The translations under genes were made by a program, and so were the position numbers. A stretch of 46,628 nucleotides of DNA from Chryseosolibacter sp964563295 (GTDB lineage: Bacteria > Bacteroidota > Bacteroidia > Cytophagales > Cyclobacteriaceae): positions 1 through 46,628 of the forward strand of contig CAZLWX010000018.1 in assembly GCA_964563295.1 (NCBI GenBank). Reading direction: 5' to 3'. The first letter of the stretch is position 1. Each line of letters opens with the position of its first letter. The notes under the pieces were generated by a model. The model had not been told where the DNA came from. It saw only the letters and a list, made by a program, of their open reading frames with translations, and did not search any database. Positions 25,293 through 32,830 of this stretch are shown one piece after another.

Positions 25293-25909
25293 AAGTACGC
25301 GTGCTCGTTTTCTTTGTTGCCATTGTATGCCCTTCGCTTTCCATCGCTCAGGAATCGCAAAAGCTGCAGGAATATCTGCAGCAGGAGCAGCAACGAAAGC
25401 GCTCGGAGGCGATGCGTCAAATGGACTCCGGCGTCTTCTACATGGATGCCGGCAAGTACGCTCTCGCCGACGAGAAGTTCCGCTACGTGCTGCAACACAT
25501 TAACAGCATCCCATCGGACCTCACATTCTTTTTTGGCAAGAATTCTTTCCACCTGGGGATGTTCAGGCAGAGCGTGGACTGGCTCAATAAATACATACAG
25601 CTGAAAGGCACCACTGGCCGGTTCTACGAAGAATCGGTAGCGTTACTGAAGCAATGTGAGGCGGGATTGGTGGAGGAGAAGGCCGAGGATGCAAAAAAGG
25701 TCGCGGAAGTGTTGTCGAATAACTTTGATATTGACTGCGGTCCTTCGGGAAAAGTCATTTGTCCCGTATGCAAAGGTGATCGCGTCATCATGCGGCGCGG
25801 CGCATTTGGAAACGAATATAAGACCTGCCCTTACTGCGACGACCATGGGATGCTGACATGCAAGGAGTACAACAGCCTGCTGCGCGGACAGCTCAAGCCC
25901 AAGACCTGA
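25289..25909 (+). CDS. Secreted helical-repeat protein with C-terminal DnaJ-type zinc ribbon
   Basis: The ATG at 25289 overlaps the ACMSD stop (ATGA) and gives a 206-residue protein with a signal peptide (MKVRVLVFFVAIVCPSLSIAQ). Residues 22-45 are a Gln/Glu/Arg-rich helix. Residues about 50-130 look like two TPR-like helical hairpins (GVFYMDAGKYALADEKFRYV, then FHLGMFRQSVDWLNKYIQ). The C-terminus has CPVCKGD and CPYCDDHG about 25 residues apart, resembling half of the DnaJ CxxCxGxG zinc domain. The family is unknown to me. Its coupling to a cytoplasmic decarboxylase is odd, because this product is exported. Confidence 0.7.
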   Translation: MKVRVLVFFVAIVCPSLSIAQESQKLQEYLQQEQQRKRSEAMRQMDSGVFYMDAGKYALADEKFRYVLQHINSIPSDLTFFFGKNSFHLGMFRQSVDWLNKYIQLKGTTGRFYEESVALLKQCEAGLVEEKAEDAKKVAEVLSNNFDIDCGPSGKVICPVCKGDRVIMRRGAFGNEYKTCPYCDDHGMLTCKEYNSLLRGQLKPKT

Positions 25910-25921
25910 CCCGTCCGGCGA

Positions 25922-25952
25922 TTGGCCGGTACCCGCCATTTTTGTATCTTTG
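25922..25952 (+). promoter_or_regulatory. Promoter of the trhO-mog-M23 operon
   Basis: TTG at 25922-25924, a 20-base spacer and TATCTTTG at 25945-25952 match the Bacteroidota promoter pattern, with the same spacing as the promoter at 5041. The transcript would start near 25959, leaving a leader of about 45 bases before trhO. Confidence 0.7.
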
Positions 25953-26003
25953 CGAGATTAGGTATACTAAAGACTTGATTAACCTGCAATTAATCAGCGC
26001 TTT

Positions 26004-27068
26004 ATGACATTATTTAACCGGGTTGAGGGGCGGCTTCTCAAGGAGAAGATGCGTGCCATGGTGGAGAAAAGGATTACGATCTCGTTTTACCGGTATCATC
26101 ATATCACTGACCCTCAGGCTTTTCGTAACGAACTCTATATCGGCCTGCGTGACCTCGACGTCCTCGGCAGAATCTATTTGGCCACAGAAGGTATCAATGC
26201 CCAGGTAAGTGTTCCTGAAGAAAAGGCCGCTGATTTCAAGGACTATCTATACAGCATAAGTTTTCTGAACGGCGTGCGGCTCAATATCGCGGTTGATGAT
26301 AATGGGCGCTCATTCTTTAAGCTAAAGATCCTGGTTCGCAAAAAGATTGTGGCCGACGGTCTTGACGACAGCTCGTTCGATGTCACCAATAAGGGCGTGC
26401 CTGTCGATGCGACGGAGTTCAACCGTCTTGCCAGCGATCCAAATACGGTTCTGGTTGACATGAGGAATCATTATGAAAGCGAAGTTGGGCACTTCCGGGG
26501 CGCCATCTGTCCTGATGTCGATACCTTCCGCGAGGAGCTTCAGGTTTTGCACGAGATCATGAGCCCTCAGAAAGACAAGAACCTGTTGATGTATTGCACC
26601 GGCGGCATTCGGTGTGAGAAGGCCAGTGCCTGGATGAAACACCAGGGCTTCAAAAACGTCTTTCAGCTCGACGGTGGAATTATCAATTATGCTCGCGAGG
26701 TGAAGGAAAAAGGACTACAAAACCTGTTTGTCGGCAAAAACTTCGTGTTCGACGAAAGACTGGGGGAGCGCATTACTGACGATATTATCGCGGTATGCCA
26801 CCAATGCGGCAAGCCGTGCGACGACCACACCAATTGCCGCAACGACGGTTGCCATCTTCTGTTTATCCAATGCCCGGATTGTGCGGAGAAATATCAGGGG
26901 TGTTGCTCCGAGGAGTGTCGCAACACGATTAACCTTCCAGTTGAAGAGCAACGGGCATTGCGGAAAGGGCTCGACGTTGGACGGCAGGTTTACAAAAAGA
27001 GCCGATCGGAGAAGATTCAACATCGTGGAAAAACGGGAGCAAAGGATACTCTAACCTTGAAAAGGTAA
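26004..27068 (+). CDS. trhO: tRNA uridine(34) hydroxylase TrhO (rhodanese-related, YceA/UPF0176)
   Basis: TrhO makes 5-hydroxyuridine at the wobble position of certain tRNAs, using oxygen. The 354-residue protein has the N-terminal acylphosphatase-like domain (FYRYHHI ... GRIYLATEGINAQVS), the rhodanese domain with the active-site loop YCTGGIRCEKASAWM, and a C-terminal Cys-rich metal site (CHQCGKPCDDHTNC, CPDCAEKYQGCCSEEC). The N-terminus MTLFNRVEGRLLKEK lines up with the family opening, which supports the ATG at 26004. It is the first gene of a compact operon, and mog follows after five bases. Confidence 0.94.
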   Translation: MTLFNRVEGRLLKEKMRAMVEKRITISFYRYHHITDPQAFRNELYIGLRDLDVLGRIYLATEGINAQVSVPEEKAADFKDYLYSISFLNGVRLNIAVDDNGRSFFKLKILVRKKIVADGLDDSSFDVTNKGVPVDATEFNRLASDPNTVLVDMRNHYESEVGHFRGAICPDVDTFREELQVLHEIMSPQKDKNLLMYCTGGIRCEKASAWMKHQGFKNVFQLDGGIINYAREVKEKGLQNLFVGKNFVFDERLGERITDDIIAVCHQCGKPCDDHTNCRNDGCHLLFIQCPDCAEKYQGCCSEECRNTINLPVEEQRALRKGLDVGRQVYKKSRSEKIQHRGKTGAKDTLTLKR

Positions 27069-27073
27069 ACGGA

Positions 27074-27604
27074 ATGGTGACCAGGATTGGGATAATCAAC
27101 GTCTCTGACAGGGCAAGCCAGGGCATCTACGAGGATACGCCGGGCATGACAATTGCTGCGACGCTGGCGGAATACCTCAGGAGCCCGTGGGAGAAAGAGT
27201 ACGCCGTGGTTCCCGATGAGCAGGAGTTAATTGAACAGACCATGGTTGACATGGCTGACAACAGACAATGTTGTCTGATCATCACATCGGGAGGTACGGG
27301 GCCGGCGAAGAGAGATGTAACACCTGAGGCTACCGAAGCCGTCTGCAGCAAAATGCTGCCCGGGTTCGGGGAACTGATGAGGTCGAAGAGCCTGACCTCT
27401 GTTCCTACAGCCATACTGTCAAGACAAACCGCAGGGATAAGGAATAAGACGTTGATTGTCAACTTGCCGGGCAAGCCAAGAGCGATCCGGCAATGCCTGG
27501 ACGCGGTATTTCCGGCGATTCCCTATTGTATCGATCTGCTGGAAGGCCCGTACCTCGAGTGCAACGACAATATTATCAAGGTTTTCAGACCGCAGCCGGC
27601 GTAA
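27074..27604 (+). CDS. mog: Molybdopterin adenylyltransferase (MogA/MoaB family)
   Basis: The 176-residue protein adenylylates molybdopterin before molybdenum insertion. Motifs are the opening IGIINVSDRASQGIYEDTPG, the nucleotide-binding TSGGTGPAKRDVTPEAT loop, and LSRQTAGIRNKTLIVNLPGKPRAI near the end; all are typical of MogA more than of the shorter MoaB. The position in an operon between a tRNA-modifying enzyme and a peptidase does not indicate a molybdoenzyme partner, and no other moa/moe genes are in the window. Confidence 0.93.
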   Translation: MVTRIGIINVSDRASQGIYEDTPGMTIAATLAEYLRSPWEKEYAVVPDEQELIEQTMVDMADNRQCCLIITSGGTGPAKRDVTPEATEAVCSKMLPGFGELMRSKSLTSVPTAILSRQTAGIRNKTLIVNLPGKPRAIRQCLDAVFPAIPYCIDLLEGPYLECNDNIIKVFRPQPA

Positions 27605-27614
27605 ACAAAACATT

Positions 27615-28595
27615 ATGGCAAGGATCAAGTATTACTACGACACAGAAACCTGCAAGTACGAACGGATCAGAACCAGGAAGAGCGACGTCGTGCTGAATGC
27701 GCTGGGGATCTTTTCGCTGACATTGGGAATGGCGGTGGGATTGCTGATTCTGTACAGTAGTTACTTTGAGTCTCCCAAGGAGCTAATCCTGAGGAACGAA
27801 GTCAAAGAGCTCGAATTCTACTACGACAAGCTCAATAAAGAGGTCGTCTCTCTGGCGGGCACACTTGAAAAACTGGAACATCGCGACGACAACATCTACC
27901 GCGTTGTGCTGGGCGCCGAGCCGATAGCGACATCCGTGCGGGAGGCCGGTGTGGGCGGTGCTGACCGGTATGCCGATATCCGCGAGAAGGAAATAGGCCA
28001 CGCCGAGTTGGTCATTGCGCTGAACGAAAAAGTCGACAAGCTGCGCCGCAAACTCTATATCGAATCCAAATCGCAGGATGAAGTTGTGCGGCTGGCCCAG
28101 AATAAAGAGAAACTCTTCGCCGCTATCCCGGCCATTCAACCGATCTCGAACAAACAACTGATTGCACTGGCATCGGGCTTCGGCTATCGGATACATCCGA
28201 TTTACAAGGTGAAAAAACTGCATGGGGGTATCGACTTCGCCGCCGAAATCGGGACACCCATATATGCGACCGCCGATGGTACCGTTGCAGTGGTGAGCGT
28301 AAAGTTCAGCGGCTACGGTAAGATGATTGAGGTCGACCACGGCTTCGGATATCGGACTCGCTATGCGCACATGCACGGATTCAACGTGAAAGTGGGACAA
28401 CAGGTCAAACGCGGTGACCTGATTGGATACGTCGGTAACACGGGGCTATCAACAGCGCCTCACCTGCACTACGAGGTGATCATCAACGGCGACAAGGTTG
28501 ACCCCGTACACTATTTCTTCAACGATCTGACTGCAGCGGAATACGAAAAGATCCTGGAACTCGCATCCATGGAAAATCAATCACTCGGCATGTAA
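27615..28595 (+). CDS. M23-family membrane-anchored metallopeptidase
   Basis: The ATG at 27615, ten bases after mog, gives a 326-residue protein. An upstream extension to 27456 runs inside mog and was rejected. A single transmembrane helix lies at about 28-50, then a coiled coil at about 57-95, and the C-terminal LytM/M23 domain: GYRIHPIYKVKKLHGGID (zinc His and Asp of HxxxD), the HGFGYRTRYAHM strand, and HLHYE (catalytic and zinc histidines). All catalytic residues are present, so it is probably an active cell-wall endopeptidase in the periplasm. A strong terminator ends the operon 20 bases downstream. Confidence 0.92.
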   Translation: MARIKYYYDTETCKYERIRTRKSDVVLNALGIFSLTLGMAVGLLILYSSYFESPKELILRNEVKELEFYYDKLNKEVVSLAGTLEKLEHRDDNIYRVVLGAEPIATSVREAGVGGADRYADIREKEIGHAELVIALNEKVDKLRRKLYIESKSQDEVVRLAQNKEKLFAAIPAIQPISNKQLIALASGFGYRIHPIYKVKKLHGGIDFAAEIGTPIYATADGTVAVVSVKFSGYGKMIEVDHGFGYRTRYAHMHGFNVKVGQQVKRGDLIGYVGNTGLSTAPHLHYEVIINGDKVDPVHYFFNDLTAAEYEKILELASMENQSLGM

Positions 28596-28614
28596 AACCT
28601 CATTGTTTTCAGTG

Positions 28615-28643
28615 AAAAGCCCGGCTCATCACCGGGCTTTTTT
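28615..28643 (+). terminator. Intrinsic terminator after the trhO-mog-M23 operon
   Basis: AAAAGCCCGG (28615-28624) pairs with CCGGGCTTTT (28632-28641) around CTCATCA, and the T-run continues to 28643. A classic rho-independent terminator. Confidence 0.9.
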
Positions 28644-28698
28644 GTTCCCCGCATGGGGAATTTAAATTATATTTACCCTAACCCGCCACTGTGCACCT

Positions 28699-29646
28699 AT
28701 GAAATGGCTTTTCGTTCCAGCTTTTGTTCTGATTTTCACGTCCATTGTTTTCCCGCAAGGGTGCAGCGACGCCGGATTCTGTACGATGGGCGCCATGAAA
28801 CCCGACCAGCCTTTCAACAAGAAGATTGACCTGAAGTTGCGCTCGATGGAGGTCAGCTTTTATCGCGGCACAACACCGGTAACAGCGGTGATTTATGTCG
28901 CCACTGCTGACCTGAACTTCGGAATCAATGACAGAACATTCTTCCAAGTAAAACTTCCTTACCAGGGTGCGCATGGAAATCTTGGAAGCACATCCGGTCT
29001 GGGTGATATATCGCTGTGTTTCACCCGAACAGTGAGGTCCACGGAAAAATTTGATATCAACTTTTCATTCGGAGGAAAAATTCGCTCCAATGATTCCGAT
29101 CTCACGTCCAACAAATCCGAGTTCAAAGGCAAGCCGCTGCCGATGTACTACCAAACCAGTCTTGGCACTTACGACCTCATCGGTGGCGTGTCACTGATAA
29201 GTCCGAAATGGTTGATCGCGACTGGCATTCAGCATCCGCTGAATGAAAACGACAATCAATTCAGCTGGGGACCGTGGTTAGGCGTGTACCCCGATCCCAA
29301 CTACATCAGGAAATACGCCGCTGCTATCAACCTGAAACGCGGCACCGACGTCATGGTAAGGGTAGAAAGAAACTTCCGTTTTTCGCGCGTCAATTTCACC
29401 GTTGGATTGCTTCCCATTTACCGGATTAGCCGCGATGAGGTTCTCGATCCTACGACCATGGAACGCACTAAGCCCCCAGATGCTCACGGGCTTGCTATGT
29501 CGGCCATTTTTACAACAGGCTACAGCTTCAATGTCAGATCGGGAGTCAAATTGCTTTTCGGCCAAAAAATTACACAACGCAAGATCAACCCCGACGGACT
29601 TACCCGCGAATACGTCACGACCATAAGTTACTATTACCGATTCTAG
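28699..29646 (+). CDS. Outer-membrane beta-barrel protein with a conserved Cys-containing N-terminus
   Basis: The 315-residue protein has a signal peptide ending about residue 20 and a mature N-terminus QGCSDAGFCTMGAMKP, a two-cysteine motif I recall from other Bacteroidota outer-membrane proteins of unknown role. The rest is barrel-like, with amphipathic Gly/Tyr/Phe-rich strands and a C-terminal TTISYYYRF ending in an aromatic residue. The first residue after the signal could be Gln-Gly-Cys, so a lipoprotein is less likely than a disulfide-bonded barrel. The next gene begins two bases after its stop, so the two are tightly linked. A near-consensus TATATTTA at 28668 may be the promoter. Confidence 0.65.
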   Translation: MKWLFVPAFVLIFTSIVFPQGCSDAGFCTMGAMKPDQPFNKKIDLKLRSMEVSFYRGTTPVTAVIYVATADLNFGINDRTFFQVKLPYQGAHGNLGSTSGLGDISLCFTRTVRSTEKFDINFSFGGKIRSNDSDLTSNKSEFKGKPLPMYYQTSLGTYDLIGGVSLISPKWLIATGIQHPLNENDNQFSWGPWLGVYPDPNYIRKYAAAINLKRGTDVMVRVERNFRFSRVNFTVGLLPIYRISRDEVLDPTTMERTKPPDAHGLAMSAIFTTGYSFNVRSGVKLLFGQKITQRKINPDGLTREYVTTISYYYRF

Positions 29647-29648
29647 GG

Positions 29649-32330
29649 ATGAACAGGTTTCTCATTTGCCTGCTGTTGTGGCCCGTAAGTCTTTTTGGCC
29701 AGCGCCTGATCGAGACCGCCGATTCGCTCCTGTTGAATGCCGAGTATGAGAAAACGATCGCCTTGATCGACCAGCACCTCGACGTTCAGGACGAAGTGTT
29801 GAACGCCAGGCTGAAAAACAAGAAGGCAGAGGCTTTGATCCGCTCTGGAAAACTTGATGAAGCAGAGACGCTTTTGAAAACTATTCCCGAAGGAATCGAT
29901 CGGGGTGTGACCCGTACAAATTTTGGCGCACTGTACATGAATCTTGGCAGAAATGATCGCGCGCTCGAAGAACTGCAGGACGCCTTGCAATATTTCCAGG
30001 TTGAAGGCCTCACCCAGTCACTCCAGGCAGCCGAAGCCATGAACTTGCTCGGCCAGGTTTATAAGTTTACCGGCAAGAACGCCCAGGCCGAAGAACAACT
30101 ACTCCTCTCGTTGTCTATTCGTCAATCTATCCTGGACGAAGAGCACGAGCTTATTGCCGGCGCCTACAATGATGTGGGGCTCGTCTACCTGGGCGTCGAT
30201 AACGACAAGGCCCTTGACTACTACGAGCGAGCCTTGTCGATCTACAGCAAACTCCATGGAATGGATCATCCCAAGATTGCCATTTCGTATACTAACATCG
30301 GAGTTGCTTATCGCGAACTCGAGTTGTATGGCGATGCTGTAAACAACTTTGAATCGGCACTGAAAATCTGGAACAAGGTGTACAGTCAGCCCCATCAGAC
30401 CAAGGCATTTGTACTGTCGAACCTGGGTCAAACCTACACGGCGATCGGCGACACCGAAATCGCCCGCGACTATTACGCTCAGGCATTGGACATGTATCGC
30501 CAGAGTTATGGAAACAAACATCCCGATATCGCTGGTGTGCTCAACGCCATTGGCAACGCTGAGCTCGCCCAACGCAAGTTTGACTCAGCGCTTGATCAAT
30601 TTCAGCAGGCGCTGATTGCGAACGTTAGTGGATTTGAAAATGTCGACACAAGTATCAACCCGGTGCTGGAAAATTTTTATCACGGCAATGTTCTGCTCTA
30701 CTCATTGATGTACAAGGCCGAGGCCTTTGAAGCTCGCTACTTTGGCAAAACGTTGAAATTCGCAGATCTCGTGCTCGCCCTAACGACACTGCAGAGCTGC
30801 GATTCCCTCATCGACAAACTGCGCCAGCAAAGCACAAATGAAAGCGATAAGATTGCGCTGGGCGTGGTGGCCAACGAAGTATATGCGAACGGTGTGCGCA
30901 TCGCTCACGAAGCAGCGACCGCAGCATGGAAAAAGAAGCCTTATCGCGACCTGGCTTTTTATTTTGCCGAGAAAAGTAAATCGGCGGTGCTCCTTGAAGC
31001 GATCTCCGATGCCGAAGCAAAATCATTCGCCGGCATACCGCCCGAATTGCTCGAAGAAGAAAACACCCTGAAGTCGGCTATTGCCTTTACGGCGCAGAAA
31101 TTATCTCAAAAACCATCACCCGAAGAAGAGCAATACTTACGCGAGACCCTTTTCTCCCTAAACCAGACGTATGAAGAATTTGTAGCCAACCTGGAAAAAG
31201 AATTCCCGGCTTACTTCAATCTGAAATACAATATCAAGGTACCGTCTGTGCGGAACCTCCAGGGTCTTCTTGATGAAAATACGGCCATGCTGAGCTATTT
31301 TATGGACGACTATGGCAACGTGGACTCGCGCGACAAGAGGCTTTACACGTTTGTCATCACCCGCCACGGTATGGAAATCCTGGATCACAGGATCAGCGAA
31401 GATTTTGAAAAAAATATCACGGGCTTGCGCAATGCCTTGTACTTCAATGTCACCGACGCGTACACCCAGGCTGCCAATCACCTTTCGACATTGCTCCTGC
31501 CCAGGCGACTGCCCCAGGCCGTGCGCCATCTGGTGGTGCTCCCGACTGGAAGGCTGGGCGTCATCCCATTTGAGGTTCTGCTCACTAAGGAAGTAGATCA
31601 AGAACTTGATTACAGAAGCATGCCCTATTTGATCAGGAAATATTCCGTGCGCTATGAGTTTTCTGCCGGACTGCTGCTGCAAAAATCAATTCAACAAGGC
31701 GCGAAGCAACCTTCGATTTTCCTGTGTGCACCCGTAACTTTTCCTCCGTCAGACAACCTCAATGAACTGCCCGCCACCGAACTGGAAGTGAACGACATCT
31801 CACAGTTGTTTTCCTCGCGCAACATTGAACACGACCTGTACCTGCACCAGGAGGCCAATGAGCACCTGATCAAGACCAGCAGCCTGAAGAAATACAGGTT
31901 CATTCATTTTGCGACACATGGTGTCGTCGATGAAAAGAACCCCGAACGGTCACGCATTTTCCTCCAGCACAGCGCAGCAGCCGAAGACGGAAGCCTGTTT
32001 TGCGGCGAGATCTACAATCTGCAGCTTGACGCGGAGCTGGTAACGCTCTCGGCATGTGAAACCGGATTGGGTAAGATATCCAAGGGAGAAGGCGTGATCG
32101 GACTTTCACGCGCCCTGGTTTACGCCGGGGCCCGGAACCTGGTGGTATCGCTGTGGAGTGTGGCAGACGAGTCGACGGCCTCCCTGATGACGAAGTTTTA
32201 CAACAACCTGCTGGAACATCAAACTCCCGGCTATGCCGCAAATCTCCGTCAAGCCAAGCTTAGTTTGCTTGAAAGTGATCAGTATTCTGCCCCATACTTT
32301 TGGGCGCCTTTTATTTTAATCGGCTTCTGA
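29649..32330 (+). CDS. Secreted TPR protein with C-terminal CHAT (caspase-like) domain
   Basis: The 893-residue protein has a signal peptide (about 1-17), about eight tetratricopeptide repeats over residues 25-330 (for example NLGRNDRALEELQDALQYF, AISYTNIGVAYRELELYGDAV, VLSNLGQTYTAIGDTEIARDYY), a helical linker and a C-terminal CHAT domain. The caspase-type catalytic pair is intact: H757 in FATHG and C803 in LSACETG, followed by GLSRALVYAGARNLVVSLWSV. Secreted TPR-CHAT proteins are common in this phylum but poorly characterised; they are presumed proteases triggered through the TPR part. Coupling to the outer-membrane protein upstream suggests both act in the envelope. Confidence 0.9.
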   Translation: MNRFLICLLLWPVSLFGQRLIETADSLLLNAEYEKTIALIDQHLDVQDEVLNARLKNKKAEALIRSGKLDEAETLLKTIPEGIDRGVTRTNFGALYMNLGRNDRALEELQDALQYFQVEGLTQSLQAAEAMNLLGQVYKFTGKNAQAEEQLLLSLSIRQSILDEEHELIAGAYNDVGLVYLGVDNDKALDYYERALSIYSKLHGMDHPKIAISYTNIGVAYRELELYGDAVNNFESALKIWNKVYSQPHQTKAFVLSNLGQTYTAIGDTEIARDYYAQALDMYRQSYGNKHPDIAGVLNAIGNAELAQRKFDSALDQFQQALIANVSGFENVDTSINPVLENFYHGNVLLYSLMYKAEAFEARYFGKTLKFADLVLALTTLQSCDSLIDKLRQQSTNESDKIALGVVANEVYANGVRIAHEAATAAWKKKPYRDLAFYFAEKSKSAVLLEAISDAEAKSFAGIPPELLEEENTLKSAIAFTAQKLSQKPSPEEEQYLRETLFSLNQTYEEFVANLEKEFPAYFNLKYNIKVPSVRNLQGLLDENTAMLSYFMDDYGNVDSRDKRLYTFVITRHGMEILDHRISEDFEKNITGLRNALYFNVTDAYTQAANHLSTLLLPRRLPQAVRHLVVLPTGRLGVIPFEVLLTKEVDQELDYRSMPYLIRKYSVRYEFSAGLLLQKSIQQGAKQPSIFLCAPVTFPPSDNLNELPATELEVNDISQLFSSRNIEHDLYLHQEANEHLIKTSSLKKYRFIHFATHGVVDEKNPERSRIFLQHSAAAEDGSLFCGEIYNLQLDAELVTLSACETGLGKISKGEGVIGLSRALVYAGARNLVVSLWSVADESTASLMTKFYNNLLEHQTPGYAANLRQAKLSLLESDQYSAPYFWAPFILIGF

Positions 32331-32371
32331 TCCATTCCAACCTTTTTGTTTCCTGCCGCGTCTAAAGGCAC

Positions 32372-32806
32372 ATGAAGATCACTGTCATCACGATTTTCCT
32401 GGCGGCATCGCTCATCGGATGCTCCTACCATGACCTGGACTGCACTAAAAACGCGAACCTGTTTGAGTCAGAGGTGACGCTCAGCCTGCGGAATGGTGAA
32501 GTCGTTTGCAACCCCGACAACGGCCTCGCTGTTCGGTTTCAGGGCGTAATCGATGATTCACGATGCCCGGTCGATGCACAATGCATCTGGGCCGGTCAAG
32601 TCACGGTGCTCATCTCTGCCTTGAAGGGCGAGAAAGCCGTTGACAGCCTGGAAATAAGCACCCTGCATCCCACCGGCACGCTGAATGTCCTGGGGAACAA
32701 TTACACCATTACCCTGCTTCACGTGAATCCCCCCAGGTACACCACCAAATCTATCAAGCCGAGCGACTACATCCTTGCTCTCGAGGTGAAGCCGGGCACG
32801 GAGTAA
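32372..32806 (+). CDS. Small lipoprotein of unknown function
   Basis: The 144-residue protein has a lipoprotein signal peptide ending in LIGCS. Its compact beta-rich mature domain has five cysteines, including the segment DDSRCPVDAQCIWAGQVTV, a motif I associate with a widespread secreted domain without a known role. Both cysteines of that motif are probably disulfide-bonded. It follows the TPR-CHAT gene by 41 bases and may belong to the same transcript. It converges with the TonB receptor gene, with 24 bases and no terminator between them. Confidence 0.7.
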   Translation: MKITVITIFLAASLIGCSYHDLDCTKNANLFESEVTLSLRNGEVVCNPDNGLAVRFQGVIDDSRCPVDAQCIWAGQVTVLISALKGEKAVDSLEISTLHPTGTLNVLGNNYTITLLHVNPPRYTTKSIKPSDYILALEVKPGTE

Positions 32807-32830
32807 CCATTCTGACCCGCGGTTTCGTTC

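Noticed and set aside
25915..25929. CCGGC-GATTG-GCCGG as a terminator of the zinc-ribbon gene
   Set aside because: Only a 5-bp stem with no T-run immediately after it, and it overlaps the trhO promoter.
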